DNA from: Tenrec ecaudatus | Lineage: Eukaryota; Chordata; Mammalia; Afrosoricida; Tenrecidae | DNA length: 64,000 nucleotides | Assembly (NCBI RefSeq): GCF_050624435.1 | Contig: NC_134546.1 | Location: forward strand, 12,237,001 to 12,301,000 | Reading direction: 5' to 3' | Shown: piece after piece, positions 43,523-57,386 of the stretch | How positions within the stretch are numbered: position 1 is the stretch's first letter | Layout: the number at the start of each line of letters is the position of its first letter | Translations under genes and position numbers: made by a program | The notes under the pieces: model-generated | What the model was told of the DNA's origin: nothing | Databases searched by the model: none | What the model saw: the letters and a program-made list of their open reading frames with translations, nothing else

Positions 43523-45744
43523 ACCATGTAACATAACACAATTTTAGTTTCCAGGGATTAGGACAGGGTCATCTCAGTGGGGCCATTATTCTGTGGACCA
43601 GAGCTTCCCAGCCTGACAAGAACGATCGGATCCGAGATGTTAATAGCATTGAGGTTGGGAAATTCCATCCTCCTGGAGGTATCTCAGCCCTAGAAGGCTG
43701 GTGCTCTATTCAATGTGGATCAAAGGAGAAAGAAGCCAACCTCTAACTTGATTCACTTGGAGCGCTGAGACCATAACCCAGTTAGCGATTTGGGTAAACT
43801 CCATTCAAAGTCCCTGCTAGCTATGATAGCTCGTTCACCACTGGCCATGCTCAGCTGAGAACCTGGTCCACCCGTCAAGGAAGTGAGATGTCTCCTATTA
43901 AATAAATGAGGCGGCAGCTTCTGGTAACAAACATATGAAACAGAATATTCATCTTTTCTTCAATGGGAATAACACATGACAAAAGTGAGGCTTTCTTCAC
44001 ATTGTTTATAGAAAATTCATTTCCACTGAGGCTTTATGTTAAATCTGCTCTCTGATGTTAGCATTTCCAGGATGCACGGGGCCACTGGAGTATGTTCTTA
44101 TGATCTTGCCATTTATTTACCTTGATACGAAACTCCAATTACTGTCAGAGATGCTTCTTGTTAAATATGGTAAGATCTGCAGCTTCTGAAAGTGTGAATA
44201 TGTATTTGATTCTCTGGGGCAGGGCTCAGATGGAAGTTAAGGAATGATAGTTCTGGGGACGTGGGTGCAAATTAATTAAATATCTAAAGAAAGCCGTGGA
44301 GGAAGTGTGGGCTTTTGAGAAAAGGCTGGAATGTTGGGAGCAAGGACTGTACAGCGTGAGAGTGCAGGTTGGTTTCTCTCCCGTCGAAGCCTCTTCTCCG
44401 CGTCTCATATGGTGTGCATCTGGATGGGTGTGCAGGTGTGCATGTGTGTGCATGCACACATGTGTGTTTGCCCACTCCTTCCTTGTGAACACTGATGTGC
44501 GTTGGTGTTGCTTTCTGGTCCTTTTCAGCACCTAAATCAACTCTTCTGATAGTCTGCCATCAGGAATTAGACTCTGCCATGTAACTTCCAACAACAATCG
44601 TGGGGAGACCGTGCTCCAAGATAAAATCTTTAGAATTCTCCCGATGTATTCAGGCTGTCATATTTAGTTACTGGCTTTCTTTGCGTAATCCAACTCTATT
44701 TTATTCATAGGCTTTTCTAAAAATACAATCAAAGGACACCTACTGGCTACCAGCGACTTTGCTCATGTCTAATAGGCCTGTGAAGAATGGTTTGAATTTA
44801 GTGCAGATGGGGGGAAATATGTGCTGTCATCAAGAGCCTATCACACTTTCAACTTGTAAAACATCTTGACTGGAGCCCGGCCAGAGCAAGCCTGAGGTGG
44901 GAGCTTGCGTGTGGATGGATGTATCGGGTCAGATAAACTGAGATCCAAGGCCAACCTTCAGTAGTCTGTAAACGGAACAGAATAGGATACTATTATTTTT
45001 GGCTTCAGAAGCAGAAAGATATTGTACTTGTCTCTTCTTCCTTTTTTTTGAGTTGCAGTGATTCTTCATTTCACGGTCTGATCAGTCTGCATTTTAGGGT
45101 CTGATTTCTGTCTCTGTTTCTCTCTCTCTCTGTTTTTCTTTCTCTTTGTTTTTTTCTCTCTCTTTCTTTCTCTCCCCGGGTGCCTCAGAGCCCTACTTTG
45201 GGGGAGGCCTGAAGTTCTCTGGCTCTGAATGTGAAAAACAAATTAAGCAACAAAAAAAACCAAACAACTAAATGATAGCATTACTGTTGCTTCCAGGCTG
45301 GGGAATTTTCAGGGGAGGCCTTTCCATCCCTTCTTAGTGATCTGTTCTGTGCATGGGCCTCAGAGAAGTACCTTTTCCCAGGTAGCCAGCATATGGCTGC
45401 AGCGGCTCACTTAGACTCTCACCCCAGCGCAGAGCAATTGGATTCAGGAAGCCAGTTAAGTTCTTCCTTTGCATTCCGTCTTCTCTACTGCGGAAGTTGT
45501 CTTTAATTCTTCTCTGATATGGAGATGATGCATTTGCAGCCATCAGAGGCTGCAAATACGTTTTCAGTCTGATCTGAAGGAACTCCCATCAGTGTAGACG
45601 TACATAGCTCAGAGGGATTGTTACATGTCAAAACGCCAAAGACATTCCAAGACTCAAATTTAGAGTGGCAAGGAAGACTTCAAAAACCAAACAAAAAGAA
45701 TAAAATAAAGAAATAAAACAAAACACAACCCCCAGGGACCAGGG
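43523..45744. other. No gene recognised
   Basis: About 2.2 kb of unassigned sequence. Notable patches are an alternating purine/pyrimidine palindrome at 44445-44460 and a pyrimidine-rich tract (45108-45175). Frames of 63-101 codons around 44226-44535 translate that repeat. Confidence 0.4.
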
Positions 45745-45838
45745 AGCAGCATCGTATGGTGTTCTCCATGTAGAGAGGCACCAGAATCTCCTGTGGGAGG
45801 AGTGAGTCCTTGTTAAAATCCGGACTTCAGGCCCAATG
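45745..45838. mobile_element. MER5A-like hAT MITE fragment
   Basis: 'GGCACCAGAATCTCCTGTGG' then 'GTCCTTGTTAAAATCCGG' resembles the MER5A segment GCATCAGAATCACCTGG...GGGCTTGTTAAAA. Ends not found. Confidence 0.4.
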
Positions 45839-45952
45839 TGTGTTGGAATACGGTTTCAATGATTGATTTCTAAGAAGTATATCACCAGAGATTTCTTCAG
45901 TGACACCTCCGAGTGGACCTCCCATCCTTTGGTTAGCTTTAAGGGGTTGTAC

Positions 45953-46123
45953 CGGCCAGGCACACATTTCCAGGAGAAACTCATGGGGCTAGAGGGACGC
46001 ATTCTGCACCCATTACAGAATTCGATGAAGGTAACCCACTTCTTCAGGAGTTTACTTTTAGCATTGTAGCCCAGGCAGCACTTGGTGACATCTTGGAAGT
46101 GACTTGGACACTCAGAGGCCGTC
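45953..46123 (-). CDS. Cys-rich orphan exon-like frame (doubtful)
   Basis: The surrounding minus-strand frame (46173 down to 45856, 105 codons) has a cysteine pattern CC-x22-C-x13-C (CCLGYNAKSKLLKKW at its core). This approaches the CC-x22-C-x15-C spacing of CC chemokines. A CAG acceptor before GACGG (46123) and a GT donor after CCTGGCCG (45953) would bound a 171-nt exon. The polypyrimidine tract is poor, no neighbouring exon was found, and the last spacing is 2 short. It could be a relic exon or chance. I do not claim a function. Confidence 0.2.
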
Positions 46124-46173
46124 CTGACAGATATTATTTGATAACATCTAAAAATTTGTACATATAGAAGCAT

Positions 46174-46699
46174 ACAACCTTTGAAAGCATCTTTCTTGTT
46201 TCTTAACAGAGTTGCTTGTGACTGTGTTTGATTCTTTTTGTTGTTGTGTTTTGTTTGGCAAATAGATGAGTAAAAATATCTGGGTTGTGGAAAACTTCGA
46301 GGTAACTAAGAGGATAAGTAAGGAGCAGAGAATCTCAGATCAACCTCCAAACAGCAGAACACCATGAAGCTATGCAAACGCAAAGACTCATTGGTCTCCA
46401 TGTCAGATTTAAGGGCTTTTAGTCTAGTCGTTTGATGGCTAAAAGTCACAGGACATGCTTCAATTGGCAGTGGCGGTGGTGGAGTTCTTGTCACGGAGCA
46501 TTCGAGAGCATAAGGGGGTAGTAAGACCTAGTCCACAATAGTAGGTATGTTAGCTTTGGTGGTGATATTAGCAGTTTGGTGGTGACATTATCAGTTTGGT
46601 GGAGAACACCGGTATGAAAGGTGATGAATTATATCAGGGTAGATGGCAAAGACTTGATCAATCAGTACATCAGGTAAGATTCAGCTGCAGCCTTTTGAG
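46174..46699. other. No gene recognised
   Basis: Includes a triplicated 'TTTGGTGGTGA'-like stretch near 46555-46605, where a short unit of about 23 bp is repeated. Otherwise unassigned. Confidence 0.4.
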
Positions 46700-46892
46700 C
46701 AGTGGTTCTCAACCTTCCTCATGCTGTGACCCTTTCATACAGTTCCTCATGTTGTGGTGACCCCCCCAACCCTAGCATTATTTTCATTGCTACTTCATCA
46801 CTGTCATTTTGCTACTGTTATGAATCGGACGACCCCATGAAAGGGTCGTTCAACTCCCAAAGGGGTCGCGACCCACAGGTTGAGAACCACTG
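46700..46892 (-). mobile_element. SPIN/URR1-type hAT MITE (copy 3)
   Basis: Best preserved copy: CAGTGGTTCTCAACCT at the left and AGGTTGAGAACCACTG at the right are perfect 16-bp inverted repeats. The 193-bp body keeps 'AAAGGGGTCGCGACCCACAG'. The target octamers CTTTTGAG (left) and CTTTAGAG (right) match at 7 of 8 bases, and the right one fits the hAT preference nTnTAnAn. Confidence 0.95.
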
Positions 46893-46991
46893 CTTTAGAG
46901 ACTACTCCAGCTCATCTCAACATTAAACAATCTATTACTAGAGATTGGATAGCATGTGGAAGTGAGAGGTGGGTTAGTGATGGTTCAGTGG

Positions 46992-47393
46992 TGTGTTATA
47001 TCAGGCTGACTAGAGAAATCAATCCAGAATGCTCATATATGTGTAAGAAAGAAGTAGTTATATATCAAGAAAACATCCCAGCCCAGTCCTACTCAAGCCC
47101 ATAAGTCTGCTACTGAGGAGTCCCTCTTCGGACTCACGAAGTTACATGCTATGACAGATGCAGAACGCAGGAAGATCTCAGGCCAGAGGCTGCAAAGCCT
47201 CATGGGTTCAATGTCAGTGGAAACACGGCAGGGCTCTGGTAGCTCTCCCGGTGGCCAGCAAGCAGGAGAGTCGAGACCGAGAGAGAGCAGGCCATGCTCA
47301 CAAGGAGGCCCCATCAGGCTGTGACCAGATTAACTGGTTGAAGGCTACCCTTACACTTATACATTCAAGTTGACATAAAACTATCTATCACAA
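46992..47393 (-). mobile_element. Solo LTR, same family (copy 2, internally deleted)
   Basis: Starts TGTGTTATATCAGGC and shares 'TGTGTAAGAAAGAAG', 'AAAACATCCCAGCCCAG' and 'GCAGGAAGATCTCAGGCC' with the reverse complement of 19181-19743. About 400 bp, so shorter than copies 1 and 3. The right end TATCACA is near 47393. Flanking pentamers AGTGG and AGAAG agree poorly. Confidence 0.65.
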
Positions 47394-47702
47394 GAAGCAA
47401 ACACCTGACCTTTGGATCAAGAGGCCTGGGGTCAATTTCTGGCCAAGTGCCACCATTACTCGTCTGTCAGTGGAGGCTTATGTGTTACTGTGACATTTAA
47501 CAGGTTTTGTTGACGCTCCTGAACTAAGAAAGACAATGGAGAAAGGCCTAGAATCTACTTCCCAAACTCAACCAATGCAAACCCCATGGCTCACGCTTGT
47601 CTGATCCATACAAATCAGGGGAATGGCATAGGATTGGGCAGCAGTTGGTTCCATTGTATGTAACGCTGACATGACCAACTTGATGGCAGCTGGAAACAGT
47701 GA
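47394..47702 (+). repeat. RTE-tailed SINE (AfroLA-like)
   Basis: 'GAGGCCTGGGGTCAATTTC', 'CTCCTGAACTAAGAAAGAC', 'GAGAAAGGCCTAGAATC', 'ATGCAAACCCCATGGCTCAC' and 'ATGACCAACTTGATGGCAGC' follow the sense order of the family at 41553-42012. Confidence 0.65.
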
Positions 47703-48252
47703 GATTAGATGGCTTCTGATGCCTACACAGAGCTACAGAACAATTCCCAGTGCCTTCCATGATGGAGAAACCCATGGCCTACTACTGCAAGGCGCTGGTG
47801 CATGTGGAACACGTCAGCCCCTGGCCTGATTGACACCAGTGAGGTGGGTTCTGCATGCCTGCATCTCATCCTGTTCCAATCAGCTCTGAAAGCTACCCTT
47901 CCATGCAAGCACCCATGGGGTATAACTATACTCAGAAATGGAGGCTCCAGGAAAATTTTGTTCAGCAGATTTTTGTCTTGAGCATTAATGTCACTGAGTG
48001 GGTAGAAGAATCATCTGAACTTGTTCCTCACTCACTAAAAAGCCAGAAGCTGAGGAGTTGTAGCTAAGAGGCAATGAGGCCTTTTATTTTGGGGATGCAC
48101 AGCGGCTGTGGGTAACCACACTGCAGCTGTTCTCTATCCCTCACCCAACCTGTATGACTGATACAAAAAATCTCCTAACTGACATGGGGTCCTCAAAGCC
48201 CGAGGGCTAGAGGAGGGTGTTTGGTGATATGTTTTGGTCAGGAAATGAGTTT
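47703..48252. other. No gene recognised
   Basis: Frames of 60-75 codons overlap without motifs. Confidence 0.4.
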
Positions 48253-48302
48253 CACACACACACACACACACACGCACGCACGCACGCACACACACACACA
48301 CG
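48253..48302. repeat. (CA)n with CG-containing centre
   Basis: CA run with a (GCAC)4 core. The alternating purine/pyrimidine sequence with CG steps is Z-DNA prone. Confidence 0.9.
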
Positions 48303-49590
48303 TTCCTCTTGAAGCAGTTAGTGTCTGCCATTGACCATAATCCATTCCTGGAAACTCTATCATAAAGCAGTCACATTTTCCCATAAGAGCAATGTCATCA
48401 TTGGGGACTATATTCCTGATCAAAGACTCCCCATTAAATAAACTATAGATGTGACAAAAATATTTCATAAAAGCAAAGATGCGGCAGTAATAAACCTCTG
48501 TAATAATTTTAAAGAATAAAGTTATGCTCTGTCATATAAACGGACTCAAATATACTGTACTCATTGATTATATAAGAAATTTAAATGAACTATAAAGTCT
48601 ATATAATAAAATTAAAAAGTACAAGTCTAGTGCATCATAAATTTTCCCCAAACTAATATTCTAGCTATAACAAACATTACACATTTCATTAAGAATATTT
48701 TTTTGCCTTCTTAGAAATTAAGAGTCATTTAATATATGATTTGAATGTCCCAGTTTCCTCCAAAAGAACCAGCCATATTCCTTCTTATTATATCAGTTAA
48801 CTTCTCACTAACAAATTGAGGCATTTTAAAAAGCAAGTCATTGACCTTGACCCAATGGTACACCGGAATGCATAATGTCACTAGACAGCGTGTTTGTCCA
48901 TTGACAGACCACTTGATGAGAGAGTGGAACTATAAAGTGAGACACAGGTTCATCCTCTGATGAGATGCTGAATACATGAAAGGGGTCTGTTGGAAGAGTT
49001 GGGGGCCACGTGAACATAATTCTGAGCCTGTGTTTGCTGGAAACTATTGTGTCTGTCTTTAATAACATGTTTCATCCTTGTTCAATGCTCTAGGCTTAAT
49101 GACTTAGGATGAACAAATACACTTGCAGTGATTTTATGATGCTCTTTAGCACCCCTTTAGAAGACCAAGTTCAAAAGACTTCAACTCTGCCACTATTTTA
49201 TATACAAGGCAAATTTTTAAAAAAATGGAAAATAACCTTTGGCTCCTTTCTCTTAAATGCAACCTTTGAGCATCTGCTTGAGTCACACTGTGCTGTCTGT
49301 TTATTGCTCCTAGTGAATAAGCACTTGAGTGACAGTAACTACTTCTGAAGAATGAATGAACGAGGGAATTGCTTAAATAATGCCTTGAGGGAGCCCACAA
49401 AACTGGCCTACCATAATCCTTCAGAATAGTCCACCTAACAGAAGAATAAGTAGCCAGTTCAAATCCAAGGGTCAGATATAAATTCCAGCTCAGTGAAAAC
49501 CAGAGTTGTACAGTTTAAGATTCAATAGGGCTCAAGAAAGCAGACAAACTATTTCATCCTCTCTTTCTAAAAATTCATTATTTCCAGGTA
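48303..49590. other. AT-rich, unassigned
   Basis: Low-GC sequence. Part of it may belong to the RAB2A retrocopy 3' UTR, but no poly(A) tail (T-run next to TTTATT on the plus strand) marks its end. Confidence 0.35.
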
Positions 49591-51291
<1,701 letters not shown>

Positions 51292-51313
51292 CAATCTTAA
51301 TGCCATTCGTCTA

Positions 51314-51594
<281 letters not shown>

Positions 51595-51597
51595 CTA

Positions 51598-52019
<422 letters not shown>

Positions 52020-52145
52020 CTGTGTCGCAGATGATGATGTACTTGAAAAGATAGGCATACGCCATGGCCACTGCCGCACCCAGGGCACATGGCTCCTCCT
52101 CCTTCTATTGCTCCTCCTCCTTAGCACCCCTCACGGCTGCGTGTC

Positions 52146-53694
52146 TGACACATGAAACACCAGGTCCCACCCCCGCTTGTCTTCAACTTCCATCTGTATT
52201 TCATGGCCCTAAGCCCATCTTTCCACCCCAGCTTCTTGTCTCACTTCCAGAGACTTGTAGCTGAATACCTAATGAATATTTCTGTTTGAGTGTCCCGAAG
52301 GTGTGTCAGATTCACATTATGAAAAGTGAAAATTATTCTCCATTCTGACTCTAAATCTTTCTATCTTTACTTTCTTGGTGACAGGCTGAAGTTTTCACTC
52401 TCTAATCTTTCTTGAAGAAGTCTGAATCCTTTTCATGGCTACCACCCTATCCTTGTTTTCAGTTAGGAGAAATTAAGCACCCAGAGTCTTAGCGAGTGAG
52501 TCCTGCTGTCTTGGTCTATCTGAATACTGGAAACAATTTCTTCTGAGCCATGCACATTGAGAATAATACATTGTTTTGGGAAAATCATTTACACCGGGAA
52601 TCAGCAGTGCTTTCAGCGCCTTTGTAGAATAGATTTCATGGTGTCAATATGGAGTAGCTCTGGGGAGGGTGGCTGAAGGAGCAGTGAGGAAGAACTTGGG
52701 ACTGAGGGGCTTCATGGGGGTTTTATCACTCTAAGTCAGCCAGGCTCAGGCTAGCTGGGACAACAGGTCACCTATTTTTAACATTGTGAATGAACTTGGA
52801 GCAAGTTAATGAAAGTGATGTGCAGGAAGTCTGTTGGTTGACATGAGGCTTTTTGGCATTCTAAACACATGTACATGACACTACTATCTTGGTATTAACT
52901 TGTTTAGACTGTGAGGACCAAAGAATTAACAATGCTGTAAAATTTTAGATGCTGTTTGATAGTTGAGATACACATTTGTGAAAGTATTTAAATTCGTGAG
53001 TAAAATGTCTATATTCAGGCAATTAGTACAGAAAAGTACTACACATCCATGACCAATTGTCTGTGTTTAAAACTCTTCTGGCTTCAGCCGTAAGAATATA
53101 TCACACAGGGAGCAGCATATGTTCAGCAAATGTGAAAGTATTGGTTTGATTTAGTGCAAGAATGCAAAGGGATATCTGAAGATCTTAATATTCCAAAGAC
53201 ATAGTCCAGTCCAGCAAATATTCCATTCACTAAAATGGACCCTTCGAATTACTTAAAAATAGTTGGCTTTTATGGTCAATTGGCTATAGCTATGTTACTG
53301 GTATTAAACCATAAATTTTAATACATCACCTTTTAAGAGCGCCAGGGACTATATTTTAAGGTAAAGAGAAAATGTAAGAATTGATACAGCATGCCAAATT
53401 TGTTGTAATTGTTATTAATAAATTAGCAAGGAAGGGGTAGGAACATGATGGATTGCTGGAATTCATTAAATTGAGGATAACTTTCTTTGTGTTCGAGCCA
53501 ATTATTTCTAAGATAGAGTGCTCAGAGGAGACAGGGACATCCAAAGCCAAGATATCATAAAAGAGGGGGAAGTCACTAGTGGGATATCATAGAAGTGGCC
53601 ATCGTCCAGGAATTGCAATCCTAGTTAAAGGCTAACTGAAATTAACTTGACCAATTTCCCAGAAAGCCCATTTTATATCTTCGGGGTGGAGTGT
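52146..53694. other. No gene recognised
   Basis: 1.5 kb upstream of the RAB2A retrocopy. A 64-codon minus frame at 53356-53550 has no motif. Confidence 0.4.
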
Positions 53695-53852
53695 CGTGAA
53701 GACTGCTTAGGTTTGGGACTTTGCACAAGTTAACTGGCTCCTTCAAGCTTTGACCTGCTCGTCTGTAAAATTAAAATAGTTAAAGGAGCTACCTCTTGTA
53801 CTTGTGTATTGTGAAAATGAATGAGAACGCCTGAAAGCATGTTAGATGATGC
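53695..53852 (+). repeat. MIR SINE (ancient)
   Basis: 'GGACTTTGCACAAGTTAAC', 'GACCTGCTCGTCTGTAAAAT' and 'ATTGTGAAAATGAATGAG' follow the MIR core and 3' region. Eroded. Confidence 0.55.
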
Positions 53853-54253
53853 CATTATTTTATGTGTTGTATCTTAAATTAATAATGCATGATATTTATA
53901 TTATATAATACATTTATATATAGCTGCTGCTCTTGTTAGATGTGATCGAGTCAGTTCTGACTCAGAGCAACCCTGTTACAACAGAACGTATCACTATCTG
54001 GTCCCACGTCATCCTCACAATTGCTGGTGACTCAGCCCATTGTTACAGCCACTGTGTCACTCCATGTCATTGAGGGACTTTCTGTTTTTCAGTGATGCTC
54101 TATTTTGCCAAGCATGATGCGTGCCCTTCTCTGAGAACAGGCTCCTCTTGATGACATGTCCAAAGTGCATAGGATGAAGTAGGACCCATTTTTACTTCTA
54201 AGGCACATTCTATCTATATTTTTCCCAAGACAGACTTTTTTGTTTTTATGTTC

Positions 54254-54450
54254 CAAAAAAATCAAGCTCACTGCCAACTCATAGCCACCCTACAGGACAG
54301 GATAGAACGACCCACGGGAGTACCTTTGACTGTAACTGTTTATGAGAGTAAAAGGACCTGTCTTTCTTTGGTGGAGAGTCTGGTGGTTTGAACTTCTGAC
54401 CTTAGGGTTAACAGCCCAACATGGAACCTCGGTGCCCCCAGGACTCCTCA
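54254..54450 (-). repeat. AfroSINE nested in RTE
   Basis: 'AAATCAAGCTCACTGCCAAC', 'CACCCTACAGGACAGGATAG', 'GAGAGTCTGGTGGTTTGAAC' and 'GGTGCCCCCAGGACTCCTCA' run antisense. RTE text is cut before and after it. Confidence 0.85.
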
Positions 54451-55819
54451 TCCCCATGCTAGTCTGTGGAGTAGTCAACACTCTTCACCAACACCACAAG
54501 TCAAAGGCTTCCATAAATTTGGGGGTTTATTTTTGTACAGTTTTAATATGCATATGAGGCTAATGCAAATACCCTGGTTTGGCTCAGACACACTTTTTAG
54601 TCCTCAAAGGGGTAGCTTTGTGTTTTAAACACTTTGCAGACGTCTTTCATAGCAGATTTTCCCAATGCAGTACATTGTTTTCTTGATGGCTGCTTCCATG
54701 GGTGTTAATTGTGCATCCACAGAAAACTAAATCCTTGACAAATTAAATATTTTCTCCATTTATCACAAAGTTGCTGATTTGTCCATTCTAAAGTTTGTAA
54801 GCCCTCTTCACTTTCAGCAACCAAGACGGTGTCATCTGTAGATGGGAGTGAGTCATCTCTCAGTCCTAATGCCACATTCTTCTTCAGATAGTCCAGAGTT
54901 TGATTATTTGTTCAGCACACAGACTGAATAAATATGAAAGAAGGATATAACTCAGACACACACTTTTCTTCATTTTAAACCACACAATACCCTCGAATCT
55001 TCTTCACTGCCTCTTGATCTGTGTACATGTCCCTCATGAGCACAGATAGGTGTTTGGGAATTCTCATTTGTGGCAATGCTATCCATAATTGCTTACGATC
55101 CACAGAGACAATGCCTATATATAGTCAATGCAACACAAGTAATCATCTTTTTCTTCTTCTTCTCTGCTATTAGCCACAGTCTTACACCAATACTATCCCT
55201 CATGCCACATCTCTGTTAATGGACTGCTGCAACCCTGATAAAGTTTGATGTTTTTGAATTCCTTTGGGTCATCTTTGATTGACCAGGTGGCTGTCTTCCA
55301 AATTTCTTGGCACAGATGAGTGAGCCCTTCCAATGTTGCATCCATTTGAAACATATCAGTTGGCATCAATTCCTGGAGCTTTGTTTTTTTTTGTCAATGT
55401 TTTCAGTGCAACTTGGACTTTTTCCTTCTGTACCCTTCAGATCTTGACCGCATGTTAGCCCCTGGAATGATTGACTAGTGACCAATTCTTTTGGGTAGTG
55501 ATTATGTGATACTTGTTGTTAATTCAGTATTTTACCCACAGAATCCTTCAACATTTCAATTCAGGGTTTGGATTTCTTTCTTCATTTCTTTGAGCTTGAG
55601 GAATGCCAAATGTATTCATTCTGTTTGGTTTTATGAGTCCAGGCCCTTAAACATTTCATTATAATGCTTTACTTTGTCGTCTCAAGCTACTTTTGGCAAT
55701 TTCCTATTCAGCTATTTTATCTTATAATTACTTCCTTTTACTTTAGTCATTTCATGTTTGAGAGCAAGTTTCAGAGTCTCTTCTGGCATCCCTATTGGCA
55801 TTTTCTTTCTTGTCTTTAA

Positions 55820-55884
55820 AAATTTTCTTTTTGGTAAATAATTTTATTGGGGTTCTTACAGGTCTTATAACAATCCATACATTA
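55820..55884 (-). mobile_element. Very short L1 insertion (about 65 bp)
   Basis: 'AATAATTTTATTGGGGTTC' and 'TCTTATAACAATCCATAC' are the extreme 3' end of the L1 UTR inserted in RTE sequence at GTCTTTAA/TTAATGACC. The flanking TTAA is too short to prove a TSD. Confidence 0.75.
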
Positions 55885-57036
55885 ATGACCTTTTGCTTCT
55901 TTTTCATGTGTGATGTCATCCTACAAGTCATCTGGTCTTTGATCGTTAATGTTCTAAGCTTCAATTACATTCTTAAGATGTTCTTTAAATTCAGGTGGAA
56001 AATACTCAAGGTTGTACTTTGGCTCTTGTGGAATTGTTTCAATTTTCTTCAGATTCAACTTAAACTTGTAGATGTACAGTTGGTGGTTTGTTCTACAATT
56101 AGTCCCACAGCCTTGTTCTAAATGATGATATTGTGCATTCCCAGTGCCTCTTTATGTAGATATAGTCCATTTGAGTCCTGCCTCCATGTGGTGAGGTCTG
56201 TGTATGAAGCGACATATTGTTGAGAGGAAAAAGGTATTTTCAATGATCAAAAGTCTTGCAAAATTCTATCATGTGATCTCTGGCATTGTTTCTATCATCA
56301 AAGTCATATTTTTCAACTACTGACCCTCCTTTCTTGGTTTCCAACTTTCACTTTCCAATACCAGTAATTATCAATATACTTTGATTGCATGTTTTATCAA
56401 TTACAGATTTCAAAAGGTTCAAAAACCTTTAATTTGTTCATCTTTGCATAAGCGTTTGGCGCATAAGGTGTAATCATAGTAGTATTAGCCTGTCTTTTTG
56501 GTATGGGAATAAATAATATCTCATCAGTGTTGTACTTCAGGATAATTCTAAAATGTTCTTTTTGAAAATGAATGTGGCCTTATTCCTCTTCAGTTTATCA
56601 TTCCTGGAGTAGCAAAACATATACTTATTTGATTCAAAATGGCTAACGCTAGTCTATTTCGGCTCACTAATCCCGAGGCTATCTATCTTCCAGCATTCAA
56701 TTTAACATTTGACAACTTTGGATTTTCCTAAATGGGGACTTTGTACATTCCGTACCATGGTTCCAATCCTGTTTGCTGCACCGTGGTGATTTGCACGTTG
56801 CTGCGACACTGGAAGTTATGACGCTAGTATCCCAAATACCAGTAGGATCACTTAGAGCAGACAGGGCTCGCCATAGCTTCCAGAAGAGGACAGGCCCGGA
56901 AGATTGGAAATCTATGTCTAAGAAAATTGTCCAGTGAAACCCATATCAATAGCAGAAGGACACTGTCTGATATGGCACCTCAAGTTGGAAGGCACTTAAA
57001 ATAAGAATCAGGAAGGACTGTCTTCTCAAAGTAGAC

Positions 57037-57187
57037 TTGGTCTTTTTTTAAAAAAAATGTTTTATTTGGTGCTCGTACAATGCTTATCACAATCCATACA
57101 TACATCAATTGTGTAAAGCACATCTGTATATTCATTGCCCTCATCATTCTCAAAACATTTGTTCTCCACTTAAACCCTTGGCATCAG
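57037..57187 (-). mobile_element. L1 3' UTR insertion in inverted RTE part
   Basis: T-rich start, 'CTTATCACAATCCATAC', 'AATTGTGTAAAGCACATCTG' and 'TCATCATTCTCAAAACATTTG' are the terminal 150 bp of the L1 UTR. The RTE text resumes with 'GTCTTAATGACGTGG'. Confidence 0.9.
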
Positions 57188-57360
57188 TTGGTCTTAATGA
57201 CGTGGATGGAGAAAAGATTTCTAGACCTTCATTTGTGGGTGTGGAATCACTCAAAATTAGATGAAACAGCTGCAAAGATCTATACCCTCATATATAATTA
57301 AACTAAATAATCAAATTAAAGTAATGAACATATATTTGTTATTAAAGTTTTAAAATATCA

Positions 57361-57386
57361 GTGTGTGTGTGTGTGTGTGTGTGTGT
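57361..57386. repeat. (GT)n microsatellite
   Basis: About 26 bp of GT that also forms the left target of the solo LTR at 57382. Confidence 0.9.

Larger units (their letters stand above)
53921..57276 (-). mobile_element. RTE/BovB LINE, nearly full length, with 5' inversion
   Basis: From 53921 to about 56796 the sequence is the antisense of an RTE element: 3' end ('CTGCTGCTCTTGTTAGATG', 'CATTGTTACAGCCACTGTG'), RT region ('AACCAAGACGGTGTCATCTG', 'TGACCAGGTGGCTGTCTTCC', 'ATCAATTCCTGGAGCTTTG') and endonuclease region ('TCTGGCATTGTTTCTATC', 'TTTGATTCAAAATGGCTAAC', 'CTTTGTACATTCCGTACC'). From 56797 to 57276 the order is sense ('GCACGTTGCTGCGACACTGG', 'GAAGGACACTGTCTGATATG', 'AATGACGTGGATGGAG', 'GATGAAACAGCTGCAAAG'). 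So the 5' end is inverted. Three later insertions lie within it. It is broken by many indels and stops, so it is inactive. Confidence 0.85.
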
